Of a stretch of 51,104 nt of DNA, positions 17,386 through 25,750 are shown one piece after another (position 1 is the stretch's first letter; each line of letters opens with the position of its first letter). The translations under genes and the position numbers were made by a program. The notes below the pieces were generated by a model, which did not search any database, was not told where the DNA came from, and was given only the letters and a program-made list of their open reading frames with translations. Origin of the DNA: Actinomycetes bacterium (GTDB taxonomy: Bacteria; Actinomycetota; Actinomycetes; Propionibacteriales; Nocardioidaceae); contig JAEWXC010000033.1 in NCBI GenBank assembly GCA_023396115.1, positions 1 to 51,104 of the forward strand, given 5' to 3'.

Positions 17386-18612
17386 GTGCCAGCCCAACCC
17401 GACGGAGAAGCCGCCCCCCGCGACGGCGCGCTGCCCGCATCGGCGCTCGAGGAGCTGGGCACCCGCCCCTTCGGCCTCTACCTGCACGTGCCCTTCTGTC
17501 GGGTGCGGTGCGGCTACTGCGACTTCAACACCTACACCGCCGAGGAGCTCGGGACGACGCCCGGAGCCTCCCGCAGCTCCTACGCCGAGGCCGCGGCCGC
17601 CGAGATCCGCCTGGCCCGCACCGTCCTGGGCGGGGCGGACCTGCCGATCGAGACCGTGTTCCTGGGGGGTGGCACCCCGACCCTGCTCCCGGCCCGGGAC
17701 CTGGTCGGTCTGCTCGATGTGATGCGTGAGGAGTTCGGGCTGGCCGCCGACGTCGAGGTGACCACCGAGGCCAACCCCGACAGCGTGGACCTGGAGTACC
17801 TGGCCGAGTTGCGCGCGGGCGGGTTCACCCGGCTCTCCTTCGGGATGCAGTCGGCGGTGCCGCACGTGCTGGAGGTGCTCGAGCGCACCCACGACCCCGA
17901 ACGGGTGCCGCAGGTGGTCGAGTGGGCCCGTGAGGCCGGGTTCTCCCAGGTCAGCCTGGACCTGATCTACGGCACCCCGGGGGAGTCGGTGGCGGACTGG
18001 GAGCGGTCCCTGGACGCGGCGCTGGCCTCCCACCCCGACCACGTCTCGGCCTACTCGCTGATCGTCGAGGACGGCACCGCGCTGGCCCGCCGGGTGCGCC
18101 GCGGGGAGCTGCCCGCCCCGGACGAGGACGACCTGGCCGACAAGTACGCCCTGGCCGACGACCGGCTCACCGGGGCCGGACTCGGCTGGTACGAGGTGTC
18201 CAACTGGGCCCGCGACGACGCGGCCCGCTGCCACCACAACGAGCTCTACTGGACCGGTGCGGACTGGTGGGGAGTCGGCCCGGGTGCCCACTCCCACGTC
18301 GGCGGTGTGCGCTGGTGGAACGTCAAGCACCCCGCCGCCTACGCCGACCGGCTGGCCGCCGGCGACAGCCCGGCCCACGCCCGGGAGCTGCTCGACGCGG
18401 AGACCCGACGGGTCGAGCGGGTGCTGCTGGAGCTGCGTCTGGTGGACGGGCTGGACCTGGCCGTCCTCGACGCCGCTGGACGCCGTGGGGTCGCCGGCGT
18501 GGTCGCCGACGGCCTGGCCGAGCTGGTCCCGGCACCCGGCGGTGGCCGGCTGGTGCTCACCCGGCGGGGCCGGCTGCTGGCCGACGCCGTGGTCCGCGAC
18601 CTGCTCGGCTGA
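17386..18612 (+). CDS. hemW: Radical SAM heme chaperone HemW
   Basis: 408 aa, GTG start. HemW resembles coproporphyrinogen dehydrogenase HemN but is now regarded as a heme-delivering chaperone. The 4Fe-4S motif is C38-x3-C42-x2-C45 (CRVRCGYC); the SAM-binding FLGGGTPTLL follows near 92-101. The fourth cysteine of true HemN, after the motif, is absent (CDFNTY). The C-terminal HemN domain is complete. Start GTG 17386; GGGAGG upstream could be a ribosome binding site, or GAGGAT a -10 for a leaderless message. The neighbours DUF3097 and hrcA are the usual actinobacterial ones. Confidence 0.94.
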   Translation: MPAQPDGEAAPRDGALPASALEELGTRPFGLYLHVPFCRVRCGYCDFNTYTAEELGTTPGASRSSYAEAAAAEIRLARTVLGGADLPIETVFLGGGTPTLLPARDLVGLLDVMREEFGLAADVEVTTEANPDSVDLEYLAELRAGGFTRLSFGMQSAVPHVLEVLERTHDPERVPQVVEWAREAGFSQVSLDLIYGTPGESVADWERSLDAALASHPDHVSAYSLIVEDGTALARRVRRGELPAPDEDDLADKYALADDRLTGAGLGWYEVSNWARDDAARCHHNELYWTGADWWGVGPGAHSHVGGVRWWNVKHPAAYADRLAAGDSPAHARELLDAETRRVERVLLELRLVDGLDLAVLDAAGRRGVAGVVADGLAELVPAPGGGRLVLTRRGRLLADAVVRDLLG

Positions 18613-18632
18613 GTGCTGCGGCCGGGAACGCC

Positions 18633-18665
18633 GACGGCGCCCGACCCCGCAGGTCGGACGCCGTC
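18633..18665. terminator. Bidirectional terminator between hemW and the DUF4870 gene
   Basis: GACGGCG plus CCGACC (18633-18646) pair with GGTCGG plus CGCCGTC (18652-18665), one internal mismatch, 5-nt loop. It sits between convergent genes. No T-tract. Confidence 0.7.
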
Positions 18666-18681
18666 GAGGTGACGCGCTGGT

Positions 18682-19233
18682 TCAGTTCACGAAGCGGAAG
18701 ATCAGCGGGTAGCGGTAGTCCTCGCCGCCCATCCCCTTGATGCCGCCGATGATGGTGAAGATCAGCCACATGGCGCCCACCACGGGCAGCAGCAGGATGC
18801 CGATGAGCAGCAGGATCGCGACCGAGGCGATCAGCAGGTAGATCAGGTACGAGATCTGCATGTTGAGCGCCTCGACGGCGTTCGCGCGGACCTTGGGGGA
18901 CTCGTTGCCCTTGATCAGCATGACCGCCAGCGGGCCGAGGAAGCTGAGCCCGATGACCAGGCCGATCAGGCCGGAGAAGTGGGCCAGACCGGACCAGGTG
19001 CGCTCGTCGGCCGGCGACATCTGACCGGCGGGGGCGCCGTACTGGGGCTGCCCGTACCCGGGGCCCGTCGGGGGAGCTCCGTACTGGGGTGCGCCGTACT
19101 GGGGCGCCCCGGACTGGGGTGCGCCGTACTGCGGGGCGCCGGTCGGGGGCGGGGGAGCCTGGGGCGGGGTCTGGGGCTCGGGGGCCCCGCCGGCGTCCGG
19201 CTGCTGGGGCTGGGTCGGGTCCTGGTCGCTCAT
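18682..19233 (-). CDS. DUF4870 (Tic20-like) membrane protein with Pro/Gln/Tyr-rich N-terminus
   Basis: 183 aa. Residues 1-75 are a Pro-rich tail with five or so near-repeats of PQYGA, likely disordered and cytoplasmic. The C-terminal part has three or four hydrophobic segments (SGLIGLVIGLSFLGPLAVML, then two more around LIYLLIASVAILLLIGILLL), the DUF4870 pattern. Function unknown. The ATG at 19233 has AGGAG five bases upstream; an earlier in-frame start at 19269 lacks one and would overlap the next gene. It follows the DUF3097 gene on the same strand by 32 bp. Confidence 0.85.
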   Translation of the reverse strand: MSDQDPTQPQQPDAGGAPEPQTPPQAPPPPTGAPQYGAPQSGAPQYGAPQYGAPPTGPGYGQPQYGAPAGQMSPADERTWSGLAHFSGLIGLVIGLSFLGPLAVMLIKGNESPKVRANAVEALNMQISYLIYLLIASVAILLLIGILLLPVVGAMWLIFTIIGGIKGMGGEDYRYPLIFRFVN

Positions 19234-19265
19234 GGCGGCTCCTGCCTGTTCGTGGGTCGGCTGTG

Positions 19266-20117
19266 TCACTCGGCGGTGACGAAGTCGATCAGTTCCTCCA
19301 CCCTACCGAGCAGCGCGGGGTCGAGGTCCTGGAAGCCACGCACGCCACCGAGGATGTGCTTCCAGGCCCGGGCGATGTCGGCCTGGTTGCGGTGCGGCCA
19401 GCCGAGCTGCTGGCAGGTCCCGGTCTTCCAGTCGATGCCGCGCGGCACTTGGGGCCACTGCTCGAACCCCAGCCGGGCCGGCTTGACCGCCTGCCAGACG
19501 TCGATGAACGGGTGCCCGACGATCAGCACGTGCTGACCCACCGGCGAGGCCATGATGTTGGCGGCGATCCGGCTCTCCTTGGAGCCCTTCACCAGGTGGT
19601 CCACCAGCACCCCGACCCGCCGGCCGGGGCCGGGGGAGAAGTCGCGCAGGTGGTCGGCCAGGTCGTCGACGCCGCCCAGGTACTCCACGACGACGCCCTC
19701 GATCCGCAGGTCGTCGCCCCACACCTTCTCCACCAGCTCGGCGTCGTGGCGTCCCTCCACGAAGATCCGGCTGGCCCGCGCGACCCGCGCCTGGGCGTCG
19801 TGGACGGCGATCGAGCCCGACGCGGTCCGGGTCGGCTTCGCCGGCGTGGTGAGCCGGGTCGGGCGGGTCAGCACCACCGGCTTGCCCTCGAGGAGGAACC
19901 CGGGGCCGAGCGGGAAGGTGCGCCGGGTGCCGCGGCGGTCCTCCAGGGTCACGGTGTCCAGGTCGCGGTCGACCGTGACGATCTCACCGCACCAGTCGGT
20001 GGTCACCTCCTCCACGACCAGGCCCAGCTCGGCCTCCTGCTCGGTGCTGCGGCCGCGCGGCGGCACACGCCAGTCGCCGGCCAGGACGTCGGTGGAGTAG
20101 CGGGACGGGGAAGTCAC
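19266..20117 (-). CDS. DUF3097 protein
   Basis: 283 aa, GTG start. DUF3097 is an actinobacterial family of unknown function, habitually next to hemW and hrcA. Recognisable stretches are VEGRHDAELVEKVWGDDLRI, VLVDHLVKGSKESRIA and HPFIDVWQAVKP, which resemble a TOPRIM-like nucleotide-handling core (acidic ExxxD and LVDH). That comparison is inference. A -10 hexamer lies 7 nt before the GTG, so the message is probably leaderless. The MBL gene precedes it on the same strand. Confidence 0.87.
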   Translation of the reverse strand: MTSPSRYSTDVLAGDWRVPPRGRSTEQEAELGLVVEEVTTDWCGEIVTVDRDLDTVTLEDRRGTRRTFPLGPGFLLEGKPVVLTRPTRLTTPAKPTRTASGSIAVHDAQARVARASRIFVEGRHDAELVEKVWGDDLRIEGVVVEYLGGVDDLADHLRDFSPGPGRRVGVLVDHLVKGSKESRIAANIMASPVGQHVLIVGHPFIDVWQAVKPARLGFEQWPQVPRGIDWKTGTCQQLGWPHRNQADIARAWKHILGGVRGFQDLDPALLGRVEELIDFVTAE

Positions 20118-20124
20118 CGGGACA

Positions 20125-20130
20125 ACGCTA
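20125..20130 (-). promoter_or_regulatory. -10 hexamer of the DUF3097 gene
   Basis: TAGCGT on the minus strand, 7 nt before the GTG start; no Shine-Dalgarno. Predicted leaderless start. Confidence 0.5.
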
Positions 20131-20132
20131 GG

Positions 20133-21029
20133 TCAGGCCATCGGGAGCCGCCGGGAGCCACGCGGGAGGTGGGCGAAGCCACGTGCCACGGCGTGCCCGA
20201 GCTGTTCAACCGGGACCGGCCAGTGGCCGCGGGCGGGGGCGTCGGCCTCGCTGACGCCGGCCGCGGCGAGGTCGGTGATGACCGCAGCCACGCCGCCAAT
20301 GACGTGACGCTGCTCCTCGGCGAAGTCCCGGTCCACCGGATCCCCGTGACCGGGCACCAGCACCGTGCCGGCGCCGGTGAGTCCCAGCACCACGTCCAGG
20401 CTGCCCGCCCACTCCAACGGGAACGAATCGGCTCCCCAGACCGGGGGGCCGGCCTGTTCCAGCAGGTCGCCGGCGACGACCACGTCGGCGTCGGGAACGC
20501 AGACGACCAGGTCGCCGGAGGTGTGCCCGCGGCCGGGGTGGACCAGCTCGACGCGCCGGTCTCCCAGGTCGACCGCGACGGCCGAGGAGAAGGTGTGGGT
20601 GGGGATGAGCACCTCCGTGGCCAGCACCTCCTCGCGGCGGGGGTCCCCGGTCAGGGCGTCGGGGTCCGGGTCGGTGTCGTGCAGCGCCGCGGCGAGCTCG
20701 GCGACCGCGCCCTCGTGGGCGTGCACCGGAGCGTCCGGCCAGGCCTCGACGAGGGCGGCGTTGCCGAAGCTGTGGTCGAAGTGCGCGTGCGTGTTCACCA
20801 CCCCGAGCACCTCGCCGGCGCCGGTGGCCGCGGCCAGGGCCCGCACGTCGGCCACCAGCTGGCGGCCGGCCGTGGTGGAGGCCCAGGTGTCCACGACCAG
20901 CAGCCCGGCGGAGCCGCCGACCACGGTCACGTTCACGTCGAACCAGTCGTACCGGGCCACCCAGACCCGGTCGGCGACCTCGCGGAACGGACCGGGCGGC
21001 GCGGGCTGTGACGTGCGGAACGGACTCAT
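20133..21029 (-). CDS. MBL-fold metallohydrolase
   Basis: 298 aa. Metallo-beta-lactamase fold hydrolase with metal ligands HAHFDH (81-86), HPGRGHTSGD, AGDLLEQAG and the final VPGHGDPVD. Resembles the class-B-like/lactonase-type hydrolases of unknown substrate found next to hrcA in actinobacteria. It is transcribed away from hrcA; its -10 hexamer lies 7 nt before the ATG and 6 bp from the CIRCE element, so HrcA may influence it. Confidence 0.9.
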   Translation of the reverse strand: MSPFRTSQPAPPGPFREVADRVWVARYDWFDVNVTVVGGSAGLLVVDTWASTTAGRQLVADVRALAAATGAGEVLGVVNTHAHFDHSFGNAALVEAWPDAPVHAHEGAVAELAAALHDTDPDPDALTGDPRREEVLATEVLIPTHTFSSAVAVDLGDRRVELVHPGRGHTSGDLVVCVPDADVVVAGDLLEQAGPPVWGADSFPLEWAGSLDVVLGLTGAGTVLVPGHGDPVDRDFAEEQRHVIGGVAAVITDLAAAGVSEADAPARGHWPVPVEQLGHAVARGFAHLPRGSRRLPMA

Positions 21030-21036
21030 GCCCCCG

Positions 21037-21042
21037 AGGCTA
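21037..21042 (-). promoter_or_regulatory. -10 hexamer of the MBL hydrolase gene
   Basis: TAGCCT on the minus strand, 7 nt before the ATG at 21029. It lies immediately beside the hrcA promoter on the other strand. Confidence 0.5.
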
Positions 21043-21043
21043 G

Positions 21044-21075
21044 TACTGTTGGCACTCCCGGCTCAGGAGTGCCAG
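21044..21075 (+). promoter_or_regulatory. hrcA promoter with CIRCE operator
   Basis: The inverted repeat TTGGCACTC-N9-GAGTGCCAG (21049-21075) matches the CIRCE element bound by HrcA; the arms pair at 8 of 9 positions. TACTGT (21044-21049) is a candidate -10, so CIRCE would cover the transcription start. This gives HrcA autorepression released by heat. Confidence 0.88.
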
Positions 21076-21124
21076 CGATCCCGCGGCGCCGGCCGGGCCG
21101 ACGAGCGAGCGAGGAGGCACCGGG

Positions 21125-22177
21125 ATGGTCGAGGACCGCAGACTCTCGGTGCTCCGCGCGATCGTCGAGGACTACGTGGCCACCTCCGAGCCGGTCGGCT
21201 CCAAGGCCTTGGTCGAGCGGCACGGTCTGGGCGTTTCCCCGGCCACCGTCCGCAACGACATGGCGGTCCTGGAGGAGGAGGGGTTCATCCACCAGCCGCA
21301 CACCAGTGCCGGTCGGGTGCCCACCGACAAGGGGTACCGGCTCTTCGTCGACCGGCTCGGCCAGGTGAAGCCGATGTCGGCCGCGGAGCGGCGCGCGGTC
21401 GCCAGCTTCCTCGACGGTGCCGTGGACCTGGACGACGTCATCCAGCGGTCGGTGCGGACCCTGGCCCAGCTGACCCGACAGGTCGCGGTCGTGCAGTACC
21501 CGGTGCTGTCGCGCTCCACCGTGCGCCACGTCGAGCTGGTCGCGCTGGCCCCGACCCGGTTGCTGGCGGTGCTGATCCTGTCCAGCGGGCGGGTCGAGCA
21601 GCGGGTGGTCGAGGTCGCCGACGCGATCGACGACGCCCAGCTCGTCGACCTGCGCAACCGGGTCAACCGGGCCGCCACCGGCGAGATCATCGCGGTGGCC
21701 GCCACCGCGCTGGCGGCGCTGGGCGTGCCCGGGGATGACGCCGAGCGCGGTGGCTCGTCCGTCCCGCCCACCCCGCCGGCGACCCTGGCCGCGGTCGTCG
21801 AGGCCCTCACCGAGGCGATGGACGAGCACCGCGCCTCCGACCGGGTCGCCGTCGGCGGCGCCTCCAACCTGGCCCGCTACGGCGACAGCTTCCAGACCTC
21901 GGTCCGACCGCTGCTGGAGGCGATGGAGGAGCACGTGGTGCTGCTCAAGCTGCTCGGCGAGGCCACCTCCGACGGACTGGTCACGGTCCGGATCGGCGCC
22001 GAGGGCCCGGTCGAGGAGCTGGCCAGCACCTCCACGGTCACCACCGGCTACGGACCCGGCGACACTTCCGTCGCCTCCCTGGGGGTGGTCGGTCCCACCC
22101 GGATGGACTACCCCGGCACCATGGCGGCCGTCCGGGCCGTCGCCCGCTACGTCTCCCGGGTGCTCGACGAGTCCTGA
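21125..22177 (+). CDS. hrcA: Heat-inducible transcriptional repressor HrcA
   Basis: 350 aa. Represses chaperone genes by binding CIRCE. The N-terminal winged helix (about 1-75) has the signature SPATVRNDMAVLEEEGFIHQ (quoted part), PHTSAGRVPTDKGYR, and the GAF-like central and dimerisation domains follow. AGGAGG (21112-21117) precedes the ATG at 21125, an unusually strong ribosome binding site for this window. It stands in front of dnaJ with a 66-bp gap, so dnaJ is probably in the same heat-shock regulon. Confidence 0.97.
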   Translation: MVEDRRLSVLRAIVEDYVATSEPVGSKALVERHGLGVSPATVRNDMAVLEEEGFIHQPHTSAGRVPTDKGYRLFVDRLGQVKPMSAAERRAVASFLDGAVDLDDVIQRSVRTLAQLTRQVAVVQYPVLSRSTVRHVELVALAPTRLLAVLILSSGRVEQRVVEVADAIDDAQLVDLRNRVNRAATGEIIAVAATALAALGVPGDDAERGGSSVPPTPPATLAAVVEALTEAMDEHRASDRVAVGGASNLARYGDSFQTSVRPLLEAMEEHVVLLKLLGEATSDGLVTVRIGAEGPVEELASTSTVTTGYGPGDTSVASLGVVGPTRMDYPGTMAAVRAVARYVSRVLDES

Positions 22178-22243
22178 CGGACCCGCACACCCTGTCCCTT
22201 TCCACCGAGCACCAGTTCCATCGAGAAGAACCGAAGGACCCAC

Positions 22244-23416
22244 GTGAGCCAGGACCTCTACGAGCTGCTCGGCGTCTCCCGCGACGCGGACGCCGACGCG
22301 ATCAAGAAGGCCTACCGGAAGATGGCCCGGCAGCTGCACCCCGACGTCAACCCCGACCCGGAGGCGCAGGAGAAGTTCAAGACCGTCAGCCACGCCTACG
22401 AGGTGCTGAGCGACCCGCAGAAGCGCGCCCACTACGACCGCGGCGGCGACCCGTTCGGCGGCGCCGGTGCCGGGTTCGGCCAGGGTGCCGGGTTCTCCTT
22501 CACCGACATCATGGACGCCTTCTTCGGTGGCCAGGCGGCCGGCGGCGGCCGGGGCCAGCGATCCCGGGTGCGACGTGGCAACGACGCCCTGGTCCGGATC
22601 GACGTGGACCTGGCCGAGGCGGCGTTCGGCACCACCCGGGAGCTCAAGGTCGACACCGCGGTGCTGTGCAGCACCTGCACCGGCTCCGGTGCCGCCGAGG
22701 GCTCCACCCCGGTCACCTGCGCCACCTGTCACGGTGCCGGCGAGGTGGCTCAGGTGCAGCGCTCCTTCCTGGGCGACATCCGCACCCTGCGCCCCTGCCC
22801 GGCCTGCCGCGGCTTCGGCGAGACCATCCCGGACCCGTGCCGTGACTGCTCCGGTGAGGGCCGGGTCCGGACCCGCCGCACCCTGACCATCAAGGTGCCC
22901 GCCGGTGTCGACACCGGGACCCGCGTCCAGCTCACCGAGCAGGGCGAGGTCGGCCCCGGCGGCGGGCCTGCCGGCGACCTGTACGTCGAGATCCACGTCA
23001 ACGCCCACCCCCGGTTCACCCGGCACGGCAACGACCTGCGGCTGACCGCCCACGTGCCGATGACCGCCGCGAGCCTGGGCACCAGCCTGACCCTGCCGCT
23101 GCTGGAGGCGGACGTGCCCCGCGACGACGACACCGACACCGAGCTGCGCACCGAGTTCACCCTCGACGTCGCGCCCGGCACCCAGTCGGGCACCGAGCAG
23201 GTGCTGCGCGGGCACGGCGTCCCCGGCCTGCGGGGCGGGCGCGGCGACCTGGTCGTCACCGTGGTGGTGGAGACCCCCACCAAGCTCGACGCCCGCCAGG
23301 AGGAGCTGCTGCGCGAGCTGGCCGCCCTGCGTGGCGAGGAGGCCCCGGACGGCACCCCCGAGGTCGCCCACCAGTCGGTCTTCGGCCGGCTGCGCGACGC
23401 GTTCAGCGGGCACTGA
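22244..23416 (+). CDS. dnaJ: Molecular chaperone DnaJ (DnaJ2 type)
   Basis: 390 aa, GTG start. Co-chaperone that stimulates DnaK ATPase. J domain at 1-70 with HPD (32-34), a Gly/Phe-rich linker (67-110), four CxxCxGxG zinc-finger repeats (C142/C145, C159/C162, C185/C188, C199/C202), then the substrate-binding beta domains. The linkage to hrcA rather than to dnaK-grpE marks it as the second actinobacterial DnaJ. AAGGA lies 6 nt before the start. rsmE follows after 4 nt. Confidence 0.97.
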   Translation: MSQDLYELLGVSRDADADAIKKAYRKMARQLHPDVNPDPEAQEKFKTVSHAYEVLSDPQKRAHYDRGGDPFGGAGAGFGQGAGFSFTDIMDAFFGGQAAGGGRGQRSRVRRGNDALVRIDVDLAEAAFGTTRELKVDTAVLCSTCTGSGAAEGSTPVTCATCHGAGEVAQVQRSFLGDIRTLRPCPACRGFGETIPDPCRDCSGEGRVRTRRTLTIKVPAGVDTGTRVQLTEQGEVGPGGGPAGDLYVEIHVNAHPRFTRHGNDLRLTAHVPMTAASLGTSLTLPLLEADVPRDDDTDTELRTEFTLDVAPGTQSGTEQVLRGHGVPGLRGGRGDLVVTVVVETPTKLDARQEELLRELAALRGEEAPDGTPEVAHQSVFGRLRDAFSGH

Positions 23417-23420
23417 GCCG

Positions 23421-24179
23421 ATGACCCTGCCGGTCCACCTGGTCGACCCCACGACGCCGCTGGCGGTCGGGGGACTGGTCGAGCTGACCGGCGACGAGGC
23501 GCACCACGCCGTCGCGGTGCGCCGGATGCGGGTGGGTGAGGCGCTGGTCCTCACCGACGGCCTCGGTCGCCGCGCCACCGGCACGGTGGCCGAGACCGGG
23601 AAGCGCCGCCTGGTGGTCCGGGTCGACGACGTCGCCACCGAACCCGAGCCCGAGCCTCGTTTCACCGTCGTCCAGGCCCTGCCCAAGGGCGACCGCGGTG
23701 AGCTGGCGGTCGAGGTGCTCACCGAGGTCGGGGTCGCCACCGTCGTGCCGTGGGCGGCGAGCCGCAGCGTCGCGGTCTGGAAGGGTGAGCGGGCCGCCAA
23801 GTCGCTGGCCCGGTGGCGCTCCATGGCCCGGGAGGCGGCCAAGCAGGCCCGCCGCGCCTGGTTCCCCGAGGTGACCGAACTGGCCGGCACCGACGCGGTG
23901 GTCGACCTGGTCGGCCATGCGGACCTGGCCCTCGTCCTGCACGAGGAAGCCGGGACCCCGCTGCCCGCGGCCCCGCCCACGGGGCGCGTGGTGGTCGTGG
24001 TCGGCCCCGAGGGCGGGATCAGTGCCGAGGAGGTGGCCCGGCTGGTCGAGGCGGGCGCGGTGCCGGTCCGTCTGGGCAGCGAGGTGCTGCGGACCTCGAC
24101 CGCCGGCCTGGCCGCGGTCAGCGCGCTGCTGGCCGGGACCGCACGGTGGGGCGCCCCCACCGGCGGGCCGCAGGTGTGA
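23421..24179 (+). CDS. rsmE: 16S rRNA (uracil1498-N3)-methyltransferase
   Basis: 252 aa. Methylates U1498 in helix 44 of 16S rRNA using SAM. PUA-like N-terminal domain (with GDEAHHAVAVRRMRVGE) and a C-terminal SPOUT knot with VVVGPEGGIS (about 192-201) and LGSEVLRTSTAGLAA. The ATG at 23421 begins 4 nt after the dnaJ stop, so they are co-transcribed. Normal length. Confidence 0.95.
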   Translation: MTLPVHLVDPTTPLAVGGLVELTGDEAHHAVAVRRMRVGEALVLTDGLGRRATGTVAETGKRRLVVRVDDVATEPEPEPRFTVVQALPKGDRGELAVEVLTEVGVATVVPWAASRSVAVWKGERAAKSLARWRSMAREAAKQARRAWFPEVTELAGTDAVVDLVGHADLALVLHEEAGTPLPAAPPTGRVVVVVGPEGGISAEEVARLVEAGAVPVRLGSEVLRTSTAGLAAVSALLAGTARWGAPTGGPQV

Positions 24180-24268
24180 CAGGCTCCTGCGGGTCGAACG
24201 ACCCCGGTACGGTGCCGGGGTGGCGTCGGGGTGCTCCCCGATGGGCATGACGACGCTGACGGGGGAGG

Positions 24269-25561
24269 GTGCTGGACATGTTGCGCCAGATCCTGGGGCA
24301 GGTCCGCACCTCCGTGCTGCGCCTGCTCCCCAAGCCCGACCTCGACCTCTCCCAGTTGGACCGCATCCCCGTCTCCCTGCGCTGGCCGCTGGAGCGTGAC
24401 CGCTTCGACCCGGTGGCCCGGACCGCCGAGACCCGCGCCACCGCCCCGGTGCACCGTCTCGGGTCGCTGATCGGGATCACCATCTGGCTGGTCACCGAGG
24501 AGCAGGCGGGACGCCAGGTGCTGGTCGAGCCCGAGGCCTACAGCACCGACATCCGTCCCTACGTGGGGACCCGCGGCCGCTCCGACGGGGACATCGGGGG
24601 CCTGGGGTTCACCGATCCGCCCGACCACACCCGGTTGCGGCGGCTGATCACCCCCGAGTTCACGATGCGCCGGCTGCAGCGCGTCCAGCCGGCGCTGGAG
24701 CGGATCATCGCCGAGCGGCTCGACGCGGTGGCTGCGGAGGCGGAGGCGGCTCTCGACGGGGTGGTCGACCTGGCGCCGGTGTTCGCGTTCGCGGTGCCGT
24801 TCGAGATGATCTGCGAGCTGCTGGGGCTGCCCGTCGACGAGCGTGCCGGGTTCCGCGAGCTCAGCGAGGCCCGCTTCGACGTCAGCCAGGGCGGCGTGGG
24901 GGCACTCGGAGCGATCTCGCAGTCGCGGGAGTTCCTCAAGGAGGCCACCGCCCGGCAGCGGCTCGAGCCCGGCCCCGGGCTGATCGGGCAGATCGTGCGC
25001 GAGCACGGCGACGAGATCAACGACTACGACCTGGCCGGTCTGGCCGACGGTGTCTTCAACGGCGGTATGGAGACCAGCGCCTCGATGCTCGCGATGGGTT
25101 CGGCGGTGCTGCTGGGCCACCCGGACGCCTACCGCCGGATGCGTGAGGAGCCGGAGGCGGTGGGTCCCATCGTGGAGGAGTTGCTGCGCTACCTCTCGGT
25201 GGTCCAGGTCGCGTTCCCGCGCTTCGCCAAGGTCGACGTGCAGGTCGGTGACCAGCTGGTCCGCGCCGGGGACGTGGTGCTGGTCTCGCTGCCGGGCGCC
25301 AACCGCGACCCGCACGCCTTCGGTGAGCGACCGGACTCCTTCGACCCCGACCGGCCCCCGCACAGCCACCTGGCCTTCGGGCACGGCATCCACCGGTGCG
25401 TGGGCGCCGAGCTGGCCCGGATGGAGCTGCGGGCGGCGTTCAGCGCGCTGTCGGCCCGGTTCCCCGACATGGAGCTGGCCGACGACGACCACGGGTTCCG
25501 CGCGGAGTCGATCGTCTACGGCGTCGACCGGGTCCTGGTCCGCCCCTTCGGCCGTCCCTGA
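24269..25561 (+). CDS. Cytochrome P450
   Basis: 430 aa, GTG start with GGGGGAGG just upstream (a start at ATG 24278 is possible). Heme-binding loop FGHGIHRCVG (370-379; Cys377 is the heme ligand), the ExxR pair in EELLR (about 303-307), and PDHTRLRRLI of the B-C region. In the I-helix GGMETS replaces the usual AGxD/ET, with the acid kept as Glu. Bacterial class I type, needing a separate ferredoxin and reductase; none is adjacent. Substrate unknown. A cluster of REP-like repeats follows. Confidence 0.93.
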   Translation: MLDMLRQILGQVRTSVLRLLPKPDLDLSQLDRIPVSLRWPLERDRFDPVARTAETRATAPVHRLGSLIGITIWLVTEEQAGRQVLVEPEAYSTDIRPYVGTRGRSDGDIGGLGFTDPPDHTRLRRLITPEFTMRRLQRVQPALERIIAERLDAVAAEAEAALDGVVDLAPVFAFAVPFEMICELLGLPVDERAGFRELSEARFDVSQGGVGALGAISQSREFLKEATARQRLEPGPGLIGQIVREHGDEINDYDLAGLADGVFNGGMETSASMLAMGSAVLLGHPDAYRRMREEPEAVGPIVEELLRYLSVVQVAFPRFAKVDVQVGDQLVRAGDVVLVSLPGANRDPHAFGERPDSFDPDRPPHSHLAFGHGIHRCVGAELARMELRAAFSALSARFPDMELADDDHGFRAESIVYGVDRVLVRPFGRP

Positions 25562-25595
25562 CCCGCCGCCCGGCCGGGCTGGTCTGGCCCACCCC

Positions 25596-25748
25596 GGTGG
25601 TCGAGCCTGCCGCGGTGGTCGAGCCTGCCGAGACCCCCTGTGACCTGATCTCGGCAAGCTCGATCGACGGACGACGGCCCGATCGACGTGAGTCGGTGGT
25701 CGAGCTTGCCGAGATCCAGAGACCCTGGTGGTCGAGCTTGTCGAGACC
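25596..25748. repeat. Cluster of five GGTGGTCGAGC-type palindromic repeats
   Basis: Copies at 25596-25612 (short), 25614-25635, 25695-25716 and 25727-25748 on the plus strand and an inverted one at 25647-25665. Consensus GGTGGTCGAGCTTGCCGAGA. The inverted copy and the fourth form a perfect 17-bp stem (25647-25663 with 25700-25716), which could end transcription from both convergent neighbours. Such sequences recur in many Nocardioides-like genomes. The last copy ends 2 bp before the HNH gene stop. These repeats fill the gap after the P450. Confidence 0.85.
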
Positions 25749-25750
25749 CG

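Noticed and set aside
21026..25657. 1543-residue open frame on the minus strand
   Set aside because: Antisense shadow of hrcA, dnaJ, rsmE and the P450, all of which have clear family motifs.
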